From Candidatus Trichofilum aggregatum (GTDB lineage: Bacteria; Chloroflexota; Anaerolineae; Promineifilales; Promineifilaceae), in the NCBI GenBank assembly GCA_016716885.1, contig JADJUV010000162.1, forward strand, positions 1 to 5,964: a DNA stretch of 5,964 nucleotides, given 5' to 3'. The notes beneath the pieces were generated by a model. It was not told the origin of the DNA and searched no databases. It saw only the letters and a list, made by a program, of their open reading frames with translations. The position numbers and the translations under genes were made by a program. Shown piece after piece: positions 1 to 5,964 of the stretch (positions are counted from its first letter, which is position 1; each line of letters begins with the position of its first letter).

Positions 1-582
1 CTTGTTAGTAAATTTACAAAATCAGGTATAAGATGGTAATGGATTTTAAAATTGGAATGCACATGAATTTCCCTCTCAAAACGAGCCTTTTCATCTTTTA
101 TCAAGCCGTTATAAAAATTTGCACATAGGTGAAGTACAAAATCAGGGTTAGTCGTTTTAAAGATTTCCCAAATATCCACTATTTTGCTCTCTAAAACAGG
201 ATTGACTGTTTTAAGCATAAGTTCATCCTTTGAAAGAAGAGCATTAACGAAATTCACGAGCTGGTCAATTTCTCCAGAGGGGAAATGGCTTTCTGTTTTC
301 TCAAATATTTTTGTGTACTTGCAATTGAAAAAATGAATCACTGGCTTTATATCTGATGTATCAATATGTACGGCATCAATACCTCGATCATGTCCACCCT
401 TTGCTCCAAGTTTATTTAAATAAGCATTATCCGTAATGGCGTCCTCAATCTCGTCATCTTGTAACCCTAGAATAAGATCTGAATTTCAAAAAAGTAAAAA
501 GCATCACTTGCTCCTTATTAAGGTCAGTCTGTAATTTTTCAATATGACTTCTAACAAGAGAAAATTCCTGTAAAGATGGCAT
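1..582 (-). CDS. AIPR-like abortive infection protein, N-terminal part, cut by the window edge and frameshifted once
   Basis: The gene starts at ATG 582-580, six bases after a strong AAGGAG. The first frame gives 34 codons up to about 481 and would stop near 455. A one-base (+1) shift around 480-487, next to short T and A runs, opens a frame that stays open to base 1 (about 160 more codons), so the C-terminus lies outside the window. The second segment contains GLQDDEIEDAITD, then GGHDRGIDAVHID and IHFFNCKYT. The spacing of the GID aspartate (about residue 69) and the NCK lysine (about residue 88) fits the PD-(D/E)XK-like nuclease fold at the N-terminus of AIPR-family proteins, which often have Q-x-K where this has N-x-K. 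AIPR proteins are known for phage abortive infection; activity here is inferred. The DNA is far more AT-rich than the rest of the window, which suggests separate acquisition. It could instead be another restriction-endonuclease-like protein with the same N-terminal fold. Confidence 0.6.
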
Positions 583-588
583 CGTGTT

Positions 589-594
589 CTCCTT
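589..594 (-). promoter_or_regulatory. Ribosome binding site of the AIPR-like gene
   Basis: The minus strand reads AAGGAG, six bases before ATG 582-580. It is a near-perfect Shine-Dalgarno match and fixes the start of the AIPR-like gene, even though that frame is broken 34 codons later. Confidence 0.75.
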
Positions 595-629
595 GAAAAG
601 CAATCTGTAATTATTAAAAGGCTACGTAC

Positions 630-657
630 AATATAATAACACCCCAACAAACAAGAA
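630..657 (-). promoter_or_regulatory. Weak candidate promoter for the AIPR-like gene
   Basis: The minus strand has TATATT (630-635) as a possible -10 box and TTCTTG (652-657) 16 bases upstream as a poor -35 box. The site sits in the AT-rich gap between the phosphotransferase and the AIPR-like gene, where a separate promoter would make sense. The -35 match is weak and AT-rich DNA gives such hits by chance. Confidence 0.25.
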
Positions 658-706
658 GTGTTACTAGTATTGGCCGTTATCATCTTCAAAGCCGACCATC
701 TCTCCA

Positions 707-1761
707 CTATTGTGAGAGCCGCTCTGCGCCATCATCGGGTATGATTTGTCCCATGGCGGCGAAGCGGTGATCCGGGTCTGGCCGCGCACGTAGCGGATGT
801 AGATTTGGGCAATGATGACGGTGAGCCGGTACAGCCCCAGGGCATGGTAGAAACGAATATGGGTCACATCGCGGCCGCACCCGTTCCACATACCGCTCCA
901 CCAACTCTTCTCGCCGCATAAAACCCAGGTTCCCCGTCGGCATCATGGACATGGCCTGCCACATGGGTGGGTCATCCGGCTCCGTCCAGTAACACAACAG
1001 CGACCCCAAATCGGCCAGCGGATCCCCCAGCGTACACATATCCCAGTCAAAAATCGCCACCAGCTTACCCGGATCGTCCCGGTCTAACATCACGTTGTCC
1101 AGCTTGTAATCGTTGTGTACCAGAGAAAAATGGGTCGTGGTGGGTTGATTGGCCTTGAGCCATTCATACACCGCCTCCATCGCTGGCACTTCTTCGTTCT
1201 TGGCCTTGTGCCAGCGTTTGTACCACCCCTCAATCTGCCGGGCGATAAACCCGGTGGGTTCGCCCAGGTCGCCCAGCCCCACCGCCTCGTAATCTACGGC
1301 GTGGAACGCGGCCAGGCGTCTACCAGCCCTTCGCTCATGCGGCGGGCGGCATCGGGGTAAACGGTGTAGAGGTCGGGAATGCGGCCGCGCACCACCACCC
1401 CCTCACGCCGTTCCATCACAAAAAAGGGCGCCCCTATCAGTTCCGGGTCTTCACAAAAAAGAAAGGCACGGGGAGCCAGAGGAAACGCCTCATACAGCCG
1501 CGACAGCACCTTAAACTCCCGCCCCATGTCATGGGCCGAAGCGGCCACCGGGCCAAGCGGCGGGCGGCGCAAAACGTATTGGTGGGTGCCATAATCGAGC
1601 AGGTAGGTCAGGTTGGCCTTCCCCCCCCCGAACTGGCGCACCTGGAGCGGATTGTCACTACCGGGAATGCGGCCGCGGCAAAAATCCGCTACCTTCTCCA
1701 CCGCAAACACCTCATCCGGCCGCACTGGAATCGTATCGTCAAGGGTTTTTTCTGGAATCAA
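707..1761 (-). CDS. Phosphotransferase family protein (APH/ACAD10-LvaA type kinase), three frame breaks
   Basis: This is an aminoglycoside-phosphotransferase-fold kinase of the group found at the N-terminus of ACAD10/ACAD11 and in bacterial LvaA, which phosphorylates 4-hydroxyacyl-CoAs; the substrate here is unknown. In order: a glycine loop FGGGKANLTY (residues 44-53), YVLRRPP (62-68), a helix glutamate (E82), the catalytic HNDYKLDN (about 216-223) and the metal-binding IFDWDMCTLGDPLADLG (about 237-253). All key residues are present. Three one-base shifts split it: a base lost near 1315 (LVDA to LAAFHAVDYEAV), a base gained near 880-883 (VERYVER to CGRDVTHIRFYHAL) and a base lost near 774-776 (RGQT to DHRFAAMGQIIP). 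Corrected, it is about 351 codons, normal for the family, ending at TAG 707. If the last shift is not real, the protein ends at TAG 664. The start is unsure: TTG 1761-1759 is in frame but lacks a ribosome site, and ATG 1772-1770 needs a further indel. The gene sits between defence-type genes with no clear functional link to them. Confidence 0.85.
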
Positions 1762-1832
1762 TCCCTAATCATGTCTTAAACGTTGGTAGCGGTTCCAGGC
1801 TATCAATCCATGGCATGGAAAGCCAAGGCATG

Positions 1833-2222
1833 TCACGGTTCCGCTAGGTCGCAATTGTCCTTAGACAGGCGGCTGAACATGCGTTTTGACTTCAAGGATG
1901 TGTTCATGAAATAGCAAGCCGTGTGATAATACTGAAGAGGTTGGCAGAAGTTTGAGATCATGCGCCAGCGCAAATGGATGTTAAAATTCGTTGCAGAACC
2001 GAGCCCATGACTGATTTGATGAACTGGGGGGCTAATCCTGGCAGCATCCCCCCGTGCTACTTGCAACCTTCCGCAATGAATTGGCGGGAATTGACACAGC
2101 TGGCTCGCCTCATCTGGCTGATCAAACCTTCGTTCATCGCCAGGAAAGCCATAGTTGCCCGGTAATTGCCAAGACGCCAACAAATGACCCTTCTGCCACA
2201 CCTGGATCTCACGAAAATCCAC
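1833..2222 (-). pseudogene. Four-helix-bundle protein (23S rRNA intervening-sequence protein family), heavily frameshifted
   Basis: The GTG start at 2222 gives MDFREIQVWQKGH, the hallmark N-terminus of the small (about 120 residues) four-helix-bundle family first seen in 23S rRNA intervening sequences and often chromosomal; its function is unknown. One frame runs on to TGA 1833, but family-like pieces alternate between frames. LGNYRATMAF lies in a second frame near 2182-2142, PGDER in the first, GLISQMRRAS in the second, SIPAN in another, IAEGC in the second near 2070, then DAARIS and QFIK in different frames. ALAHDLKLL near 1967-1941 is in a third frame, and ACYFMNTSLKSKRMFSRLS returns to the first. 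Read together these follow the family from end to end, and the span (127 codons) matches the usual length. At least six indels in under 400 bases is far denser damage than in the neighbours, so I call it a relic, though poor sequence could contribute. A possible ribosome site, GGAG, lies about ten bases before the GTG. Confidence 0.7.
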
Positions 2223-2343
2223 CTCAACAAAACTCCAATTGTCAGCTTTCAGCTCGCAACTCAGCCTAAATCCGTGAGCCCACTGAAAGCCACGAATGCT
2301 GAACTGCTGACATGGTGAGTTTTATGCTGACATCCTATCCCCA
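2223..2343. repeat. Intergenic gap with a short direct repeat and an inverted repeat
   Basis: This stretch lies between the CHAT-NACHT-HEAT stop and the four-helix-bundle relic. TGCTGACAT occurs at 2305-2313 and 2325-2333, exactly 20 bases apart, with a partial copy (TGCTGA) from 2297. GCTTTCAG (2245-2252) and CTGAAAGC (2283-2290) form an 8-bp inverted repeat with a 30-base loop. There is no T-tract, so it is not a convincing terminator. I see no gene here. Confidence 0.45.
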
Positions 2344-3712
2344 TCAATACATACTCAAATGCACCCGCCAGTAAATCTCCTCACTCGTGCGGAAAAAGGC
2401 TCGCTCTAACTCAGGGTTCCAATCTGTTTGTTGGCTGCGGAGCCGCTGCAATGACTCTTGATCACCCACATTCGCCAGAGCTTCAATGGCCTTTACCTGC
2501 AAATGCCTGTGTTCATCCTGGCTGAGCCGTTTGCCTAATTTCAGCCCCTCAAAATTGCCCAGAGCAATGTTTTCCAGAACCGTTTTATGTTGGCGCAGAT
2601 ACAACGCGCCAATAGATTGGATGGCATGAACAGTGACCCAATAACCCGAAATTTCATACAGACATTTAGCCAAAAAATCGGTGAGAAGGGGGTCTTGTTC
2701 CTCTAATGTGCCGATCAAATAAGCAATTGCCGCGTACCATTCTTCGCGCCGTTCCCAAATCTCGGCGGGCACATTGGTCAGGGCGGCCATATCTTCATCC
2801 ACCAGGGGCATGATGACGCGGAAAATGGTGGTGGTAGGGCTGAGCCGGGTCAGGGCATCGGTGACGGCCCAGCGGGTAGCCGAATCCACCACCGGGTCTT
2901 GAAAGAGGCGGATCAGCTCTTCGATGGCCTCTTTGGTGTGCAAATCGCCTAACGCATAGACGGCCAACGCCCGTATCATTTCGTCAGGGTGGTCTGCCCG
3001 GCCGATGAGTTTAGTCACATCGCCTTCCTGCCAATCCCGGTATAGTTGGCGCATGGGTTCATCCAGACCGGGCACATCCCCTTTGACCTGGGCCAGTATG
3101 GTTTTGAGACCGGTCGCGGCCGCCATGCGTACCCGGCTTAGTTCATAATCTACTTCCCCCTTCCAGTTCAGCCGGGTTTTGTCCTGGATGATGCGTACCA
3201 GCTGGCCGCTACCTGGGGCAAAAAGGCCGAATGGCGCATGGAGCTTAACACCTGTACAGCGCGTAACCTCTGCCCGGAGCGTGGTTCGTTGGCACTGTTG
3301 GTGTGCCAGGTTAAGGCGTTGGTCAGCCGGTAAATGACCTCGCCATCTATGCGCCGGTTTTCGATTTCCCACAGACAGCGAGCCGCCAGAAAGGCTTGCT
3401 CGGCATCGGTGAGGAGAACCCCTAACACCATCTTTTTGATCAGTTCTTGGGGTTCGCTCATCAGCCCGGCCAGGACGATGAGGGTTTCTTGCCACCAGCG
3501 CAGATGGGAGCGGCGGCCCAGGGTGGCGGTGATGTTTTCTAATGTTTCATGGGGATCGGGCATTTTGTTGATGGAGACCGCGGCCGCGTAGTTTTGAAAC
3601 ATCGGATAAGCAAAACGAATCGACTCCTGCCCCACACGAGCCAGCACTCCCACCTGAATCAACTCCTGCAAAATATCTTCCAGGCCATACTCCCGATTAC
3701 CCGCACCCGGGC
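2344..3712 (-). other. Third and fourth segments of the NLR-like gene: end of NACHT and HEAT-like repeats
   Basis: The frame entered near 3705 gives NREYGLEDILQELIQVGVLA and FAYPMFQNYAAA, the conserved end of the NACHT helical region (compare the usual F.eYlaA). Helix pairs then follow: AARCLWEIENRRIDGEVIYR, LRAVQVLSSMRHSAF and, after the break near 3215-3224, MIRALAVYALGDLHTKEAIE, WAVTDALTRL and LQVKAIEALANVGDQESLQR. These A-x-x-A-L-x-x-L-G-D/N helices are HEAT-like repeats, degenerate and irregularly spaced. The frame ends at TGA 2344-2346. This array is the likely sensor and oligomer-facing surface. Confidence 0.75.
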
Positions 3713-5888
3713 GGCCACAGCCAACGCCTCATCCAACGTCCAGAGCGTTTTGTGTTTAAACTGCATCTCCCAACCCAGGGCACAAATCGTCGCTTCTGCC
3801 CGCACCCGTAAACCCTGCCGGGTAGGAATGCCCGCGATGGCATCATCCAGCAAGCTTCGTAATACCGGCCCCCGCCCTTTGGGATAATCATTGGCCTGTG
3901 CCCGTTGGAATAGTTTCACAAACAGCCAGGGAATGGCCGCCAGGTCAAACAATTGGGTTTTCTGTAACGTCTCATACAGCTTCATACCCGCCGAATCGGT
4001 GAATCGTTCCAAAAAGACACGGATTTTTCGCTCCGTGAGGGGCTGGAGAATGAGCATATCGGTGACCGGTAGACGCCGTTTCTCCAGGTTAGCCGGATCA
4101 ACGGCCAGCATGTATTGGTGGCGCGGATACCGTTCGGCCACGAGCCGAATGGCCCGCCAGGCCCGCCAGCGTTCTTGTTCGGGAATGTCGTCACTGCCAT
4201 CAAAAAAGACCCGCAGTTTGACATCCTGGCTACTACCCAAAAGGTCAGCAAAATTGCTCAGGTTAGTTCAGGGCCAATAAGTTTGCAAATTTCTCCCACA
4301 TCAACTGCTCGATGGGGTTGCCGGGCACGTTTTGTCGTTGCAAAAACTGGACTAAATCCACATAAATGGGGATGACGCGTTCATAAGCTTTGGCCTTTAT
4401 GGCGTTGCCAGCGGTTAGACCAACTAGCCGCCGCAGTTGGGTGGATTTGGACATGCCATGTGAACCCAAGAGCAGGACAAAGGTCAGTTCGTCTTCGGGG
4501 GTTTCGTCGGTGCGGCGAAAAATGTTGAGGGCCGCTTCGACTAAATCTTGGGAGGGAGCCATGTTTTCGCCAGAGACGCTGATGCTGCTAGGGTCTTGAT
4601 CGCCGGTTAGATGAATGGCATCTAGCGGCAGAGGTAAATACCCTTTCAGGTCCCAGGGGCGAAAGTCGGGGATCTCGTAGATGGCGCGAATGGCTCGTAA
4701 TACCGGGTTGTCAATGAACAGTTGCCCGCCGGTCAGGCGGCTAAAGAGGGCGGGAATGGCCCAATCTTGCTCTTTGTTTTTAAAGAGGGCGGCGCGGGCT
4801 TCGTTCATGGCCCGGTCAACCAGGCCATGCTCTAGCAGGGAGCGGTAGAATTGGCGGGTGAGTTGTTGGGCGGTGGTGATGGGCACGAGGGCTTGCATGG
4901 CGACGACGGCGGGGATGCCAGCCTGGATGAGCCGGGGAGCCAGCCCCACGAAGGGGTGTTCTTGATCTTGTTTGGCGCTGTCGCAGGCGGAGAGGAAGAT
5001 GAGGGCAGGTTTCGCGGCCGCGTCCAGCACATTCAACCTGGCTACAAAATCCTCATCCCGGCAGGGCTTCGTGTTACCCTCTTCATCTTCCAAAAACAAA
5101 AAGGCCCGCCCTGGCCCGCGCACCTGCTTCGGCTCCCGCCGAAAACTGCCATGACCAATAAAATGAAAAATATGTTGGCCGCGCAGATGCTCAAAAATAT
5201 TGTCCAGGGTCGTGTTGCCTGTCACCAGCTCATACCCATCCTGAATCAGGCTATTGCGTACCTCATCACTGAGCGTGGTTTGCCCCACCATCAGGGTGAT
5301 AGCCAGTTCGCCAATCTGTTGTTGGCGGCGCTGAGCGATTTCACGCAGGGCCAGGCGCAGGTTTTCTAACTCATCCAGCACGGGAACGGGAACCAGATTA
5401 AACTTGCTGGTGACATCTTTGGGGTTGGCGATGGCGATCAACATGCGGATGGGCCGCTCGCTGATGGGGGTGGGGTCGGCCATTTCTAGCCGGGTGTAGC
5501 GGGAAAAGGGGGTGACCAGGGTGGCGGCCATGGGCACAAACTGGCCGTCGTGGCTATGGTAGATGCGCTCCCAGGGGATGGCGTGGAGTTCGGCGGCGTC
5601 CGGGTCTATCCACAAACGCACCCGCAGAAAGTTGTCGCTTTGCACCTGGGCGCGGCCGCGGGCCATATTATACGCCCGCCGAATCGGCTCCGAGAGCAGC
5701 GCATCAAACCATTCGCGGCCATACTTTTCATTATTCTTTTCGGCCGCCAGCACCTCAGCGCTGTCAAAAACAAGTTGCCCCCCCTCAAAAAAGCTGCCAT
5801 CGTCTACCGTCGCTTCCACTGGGTACGCCTTCTCTTGCTCATTCCACTCCCCAATCCGAATAAGAATATCGCTGTATTTTTTTGTCAT
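2344..5888 (-). CDS. CHAT peptidase-NACHT NTPase-HEAT repeat protein (bacterial NLR-like), three frame breaks
   Basis: As one gene this runs from ATG 5888 to TGA 2344, about 1,181 codons once three one-base indels are corrected; the corrected length is a whole number of codons. The order is effector (CHAT caspase-like peptidase, about residues 60-395), switch (NACHT-type STAND NTPase, about 455-760) and sensor (HEAT-like helical repeats to the end). STAND proteins of this plan are known in bacteria as regulated conflict or defence proteins: the repeats sense a trigger, the NTPase oligomerises and the effector is released. There is no signal peptide or membrane segment, so it should be cytoplasmic. 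The breaks are a base gained near 4266-4268, a base lost near 3700-3712 (beside CCCGGG) and a base lost near 3215-3224 (beside a T5/C4 run in the gene's sense). Each frame continues the expected domain, with no other internal stops. A promoter and ribosome site precede it. The trigger and the cleaved target are unknown. As written, the sequence would yield only the first 541 residues. Confidence 0.85.
3659..4262 (-). other. Second segment of the NLR-like gene: Walker B and the rest of the NACHT module
   Basis: Read in the +1 frame relative to the CHAT segment, it opens with NLSNFADLLGSSQDVKLRVF. Walker B follows as VFFDGSDDIP, with its aspartate at about residue 563 of the rebuilt protein. 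After it, YMLAVDPANLEKRRLP occupies the place where NACHT proteins usually have a tsR-type sensor arginine; here the position holds aspartate. LQPLTERKIRVFLERF and a helical region with ALGWEMQFK match the winged-helix side of STAND modules. The true frame leaves this one near 3700-3712, so the last residues before the stop at 3659 are out of frame. Confidence 0.8.
4263..5888 (-). other. First segment of the NLR-like gene: CHAT domain and P-loop, open as written
   Basis: This is the only part translated from the true start in the sequence as given (541 residues, TAA at 4263-4265). Residues 90-140 carry the pre-CHAT strand pattern with IPWERIY. HFIGHG places the catalytic histidine at 246, and FLSACDSA places the nucleophilic cysteine at 302. 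The usual CHAT tail follows: AGIPAVVAMQ, a QFYRSLLEHG helix and NEARAAL. After a linker, FVLLLGSHGMSKSTQLRRL (471-489) is the Walker A loop, with serine (480) where the family normally has glycine before the lysine. IPIYVDL (507-513) is the strand typical of NACHT NTPases. Confidence 0.9.
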
Positions 5889-5893
5889 AACCG

Positions 5894-5899
5894 TTCCTT
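5894..5899 (-). promoter_or_regulatory. Ribosome binding site of the CHAT-NACHT-HEAT gene
   Basis: The minus strand reads AAGGAA, five bases before ATG 5888-5886. It supports this ATG as the start, and the N-terminal residues that follow continue without a gap into the CHAT region. Confidence 0.7.
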
Positions 5900-5924
5900 A
5901 TATTACTGCTGGCTGGTAAGGTGC

Positions 5925-5953
5925 ATTGTATTGAAGATGGGAGGGTGAGGCAA
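5925..5953 (-). promoter_or_regulatory. Sigma70-like promoter of the CHAT-NACHT-HEAT gene
   Basis: The minus strand has TTGCCT (5948-5953) and TACAAT (5925-5930) with a 17-base spacer. The -10 box matches TATAAT in five of six bases, the -35 box matches TTGACA in four of six, and the spacing is optimal. Transcription would start near 5918, giving a leader of about 30 bases that carries the ribosome site. I see no operator around it. Its closeness to the gene suggests that the NLR-like protein is transcribed on its own or as first gene of a unit. Confidence 0.55.
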
Positions 5954-5964
5954 GATAGGGGCCT

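Larger units (their letters stand above)
871..5659. repeat. Seven dispersed copies of the palindrome GCGGCCGC
   Basis: Exact copies lie at 871-878, 1381-1388, 1669-1676, 3116-3123, 3580-3587, 5014-5021 and 5652-5659. All fall inside the phosphotransferase (three) and the CHAT-NACHT-HEAT gene (four); none is in the AT-rich AIPR-like gene or the four-helix-bundle relic. In the corrected frames three copies are read as Ala-Ala-Ala (GCG GCC GC) and four in the phase that reads GGC CGC (Gly-Arg), so protein sequence alone does not explain them. The copies at 1381 and 1669 share a 16-base identical stretch (1374-1389 and 1662-1677). Confidence 0.8.

Noticed and set aside
504..707. Minus-strand open frame of 67 codons between the phosphotransferase and AIPR-like genes
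   Set aside because: It overlaps the ribosome site and start of the AIPR-like gene in another frame, and its translation is cysteine- and arginine-rich noise.
1621..1629. Run of nine C as a further frameshift in the phosphotransferase
   Set aside because: On the coding strand it encodes the glycine loop (FGGGK), and the family-like frame is the same before and after it, so no net shift is needed.
1974..2269. Two plus-strand open frames over the four-helix-bundle relic
   Set aside because: The minus strand here gives ordered family motifs, while the plus-strand proteins resemble nothing I know.
2245..2290. Rho-independent terminator after the NLR-like gene
   Set aside because: The stem is only 8 bp with a 30-base loop and no T-tract follows on the minus strand.
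3549..3887. Plus-strand open frame of 112 codons
   Set aside because: Antisense to the NACHT/HEAT part of the NLR-like gene, with no domain signal.
4263..4275. Programmed +1 frameshift that makes both a CHAT-P-loop protein and a full-length protein
   Set aside because: The site (CTG AAC TAA C) offers no good re-pairing for the P-site tRNA after a shift and has no upstream stimulatory Shine-Dalgarno. Two further breaks downstream need the opposite shift, so ordinary indels explain it better.
4851..5369. Plus-strand open frame of 172 codons
   Set aside because: It is antisense to the CHAT active-site region and its composition is what the reverse of that gene would give; no motif or ribosome site supports it.
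5550..5948. Plus-strand open frame of 132 codons over the start of the CHAT gene
   Set aside because: It lies opposite a well-supported CHAT coding frame and covers that gene's promoter; its protein shows no recognisable domain.
1..5964. CRISPR array, tRNA, rRNA or transposase
   Set aside because: I saw no regularly spaced repeats of CRISPR size, no tRNA cloverleaf pattern, no rRNA sequence and no transposase or integrase motif on either strand.

Overview
The window carries four recognisable genes or gene remains, all read from the minus strand, in what looks like an accessory or defence-type region of an uncultured or draft-sequenced bacterium. The high-GC part (about 660-5964) codes for a CHAT protease-NACHT NTPase-HEAT repeat protein and an ACAD10/LvaA-type phosphotransferase. 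Proteins of both kinds are common in filamentous Chloroflexota and similar large-genome bacteria, so a Chloroflexota-like host is my tentative guess. Nothing here, such as an rRNA gene, settles the taxonomy.

Layout from the upstream (right) end. A sigma70-like promoter (5925-5953) and a good ribosome binding site lead into a gene of about 1,181 codons (5888-2344). It has an N-terminal CHAT peptidase with an intact His/Cys pair, a NACHT-type STAND NTPase in the middle and a C-terminal HEAT-like repeat array, which is the effector-switch-sensor plan of a bacterial NLR-like immune protein. Three single-base frame breaks interrupt it. Next is a short gap (2223-2343) with small repeats, then a badly frame-scrambled four-helix-bundle gene of the 23S rRNA intervening-sequence protein family (2222-1833). 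After that comes a phosphotransferase of about 351 codons (1761-707) with three frame breaks, two of which compensate each other. Last is the N-terminal part of an AIPR-like (abortive infection) protein (582 to the left edge), with one frame break, lying in AT-rich DNA of visibly different composition.

How they may work together: the CHAT-NACHT-HEAT protein and the AIPR-like protein are both types linked to anti-phage defence, so the region reads as part of a defence island. The phosphotransferase looks metabolic (a hydroxyacyl-CoA kinase type) and has no obvious tie to defence. I see no evidence that the genes form one operon.

Two window-wide features stand out. Every gene carries single-base indels, many next to homopolymers, and removing them restores long family-like proteins. 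That pattern suggests sequence error in a draft assembly at least as much as true decay, except in the four-helix-bundle gene, where damage is much denser. The 8-bp palindrome GCGGCCGC occurs seven times, only in the two high-GC genes and in two codon phases, which resembles a highly iterated palindrome like HIP1 of cyanobacteria.
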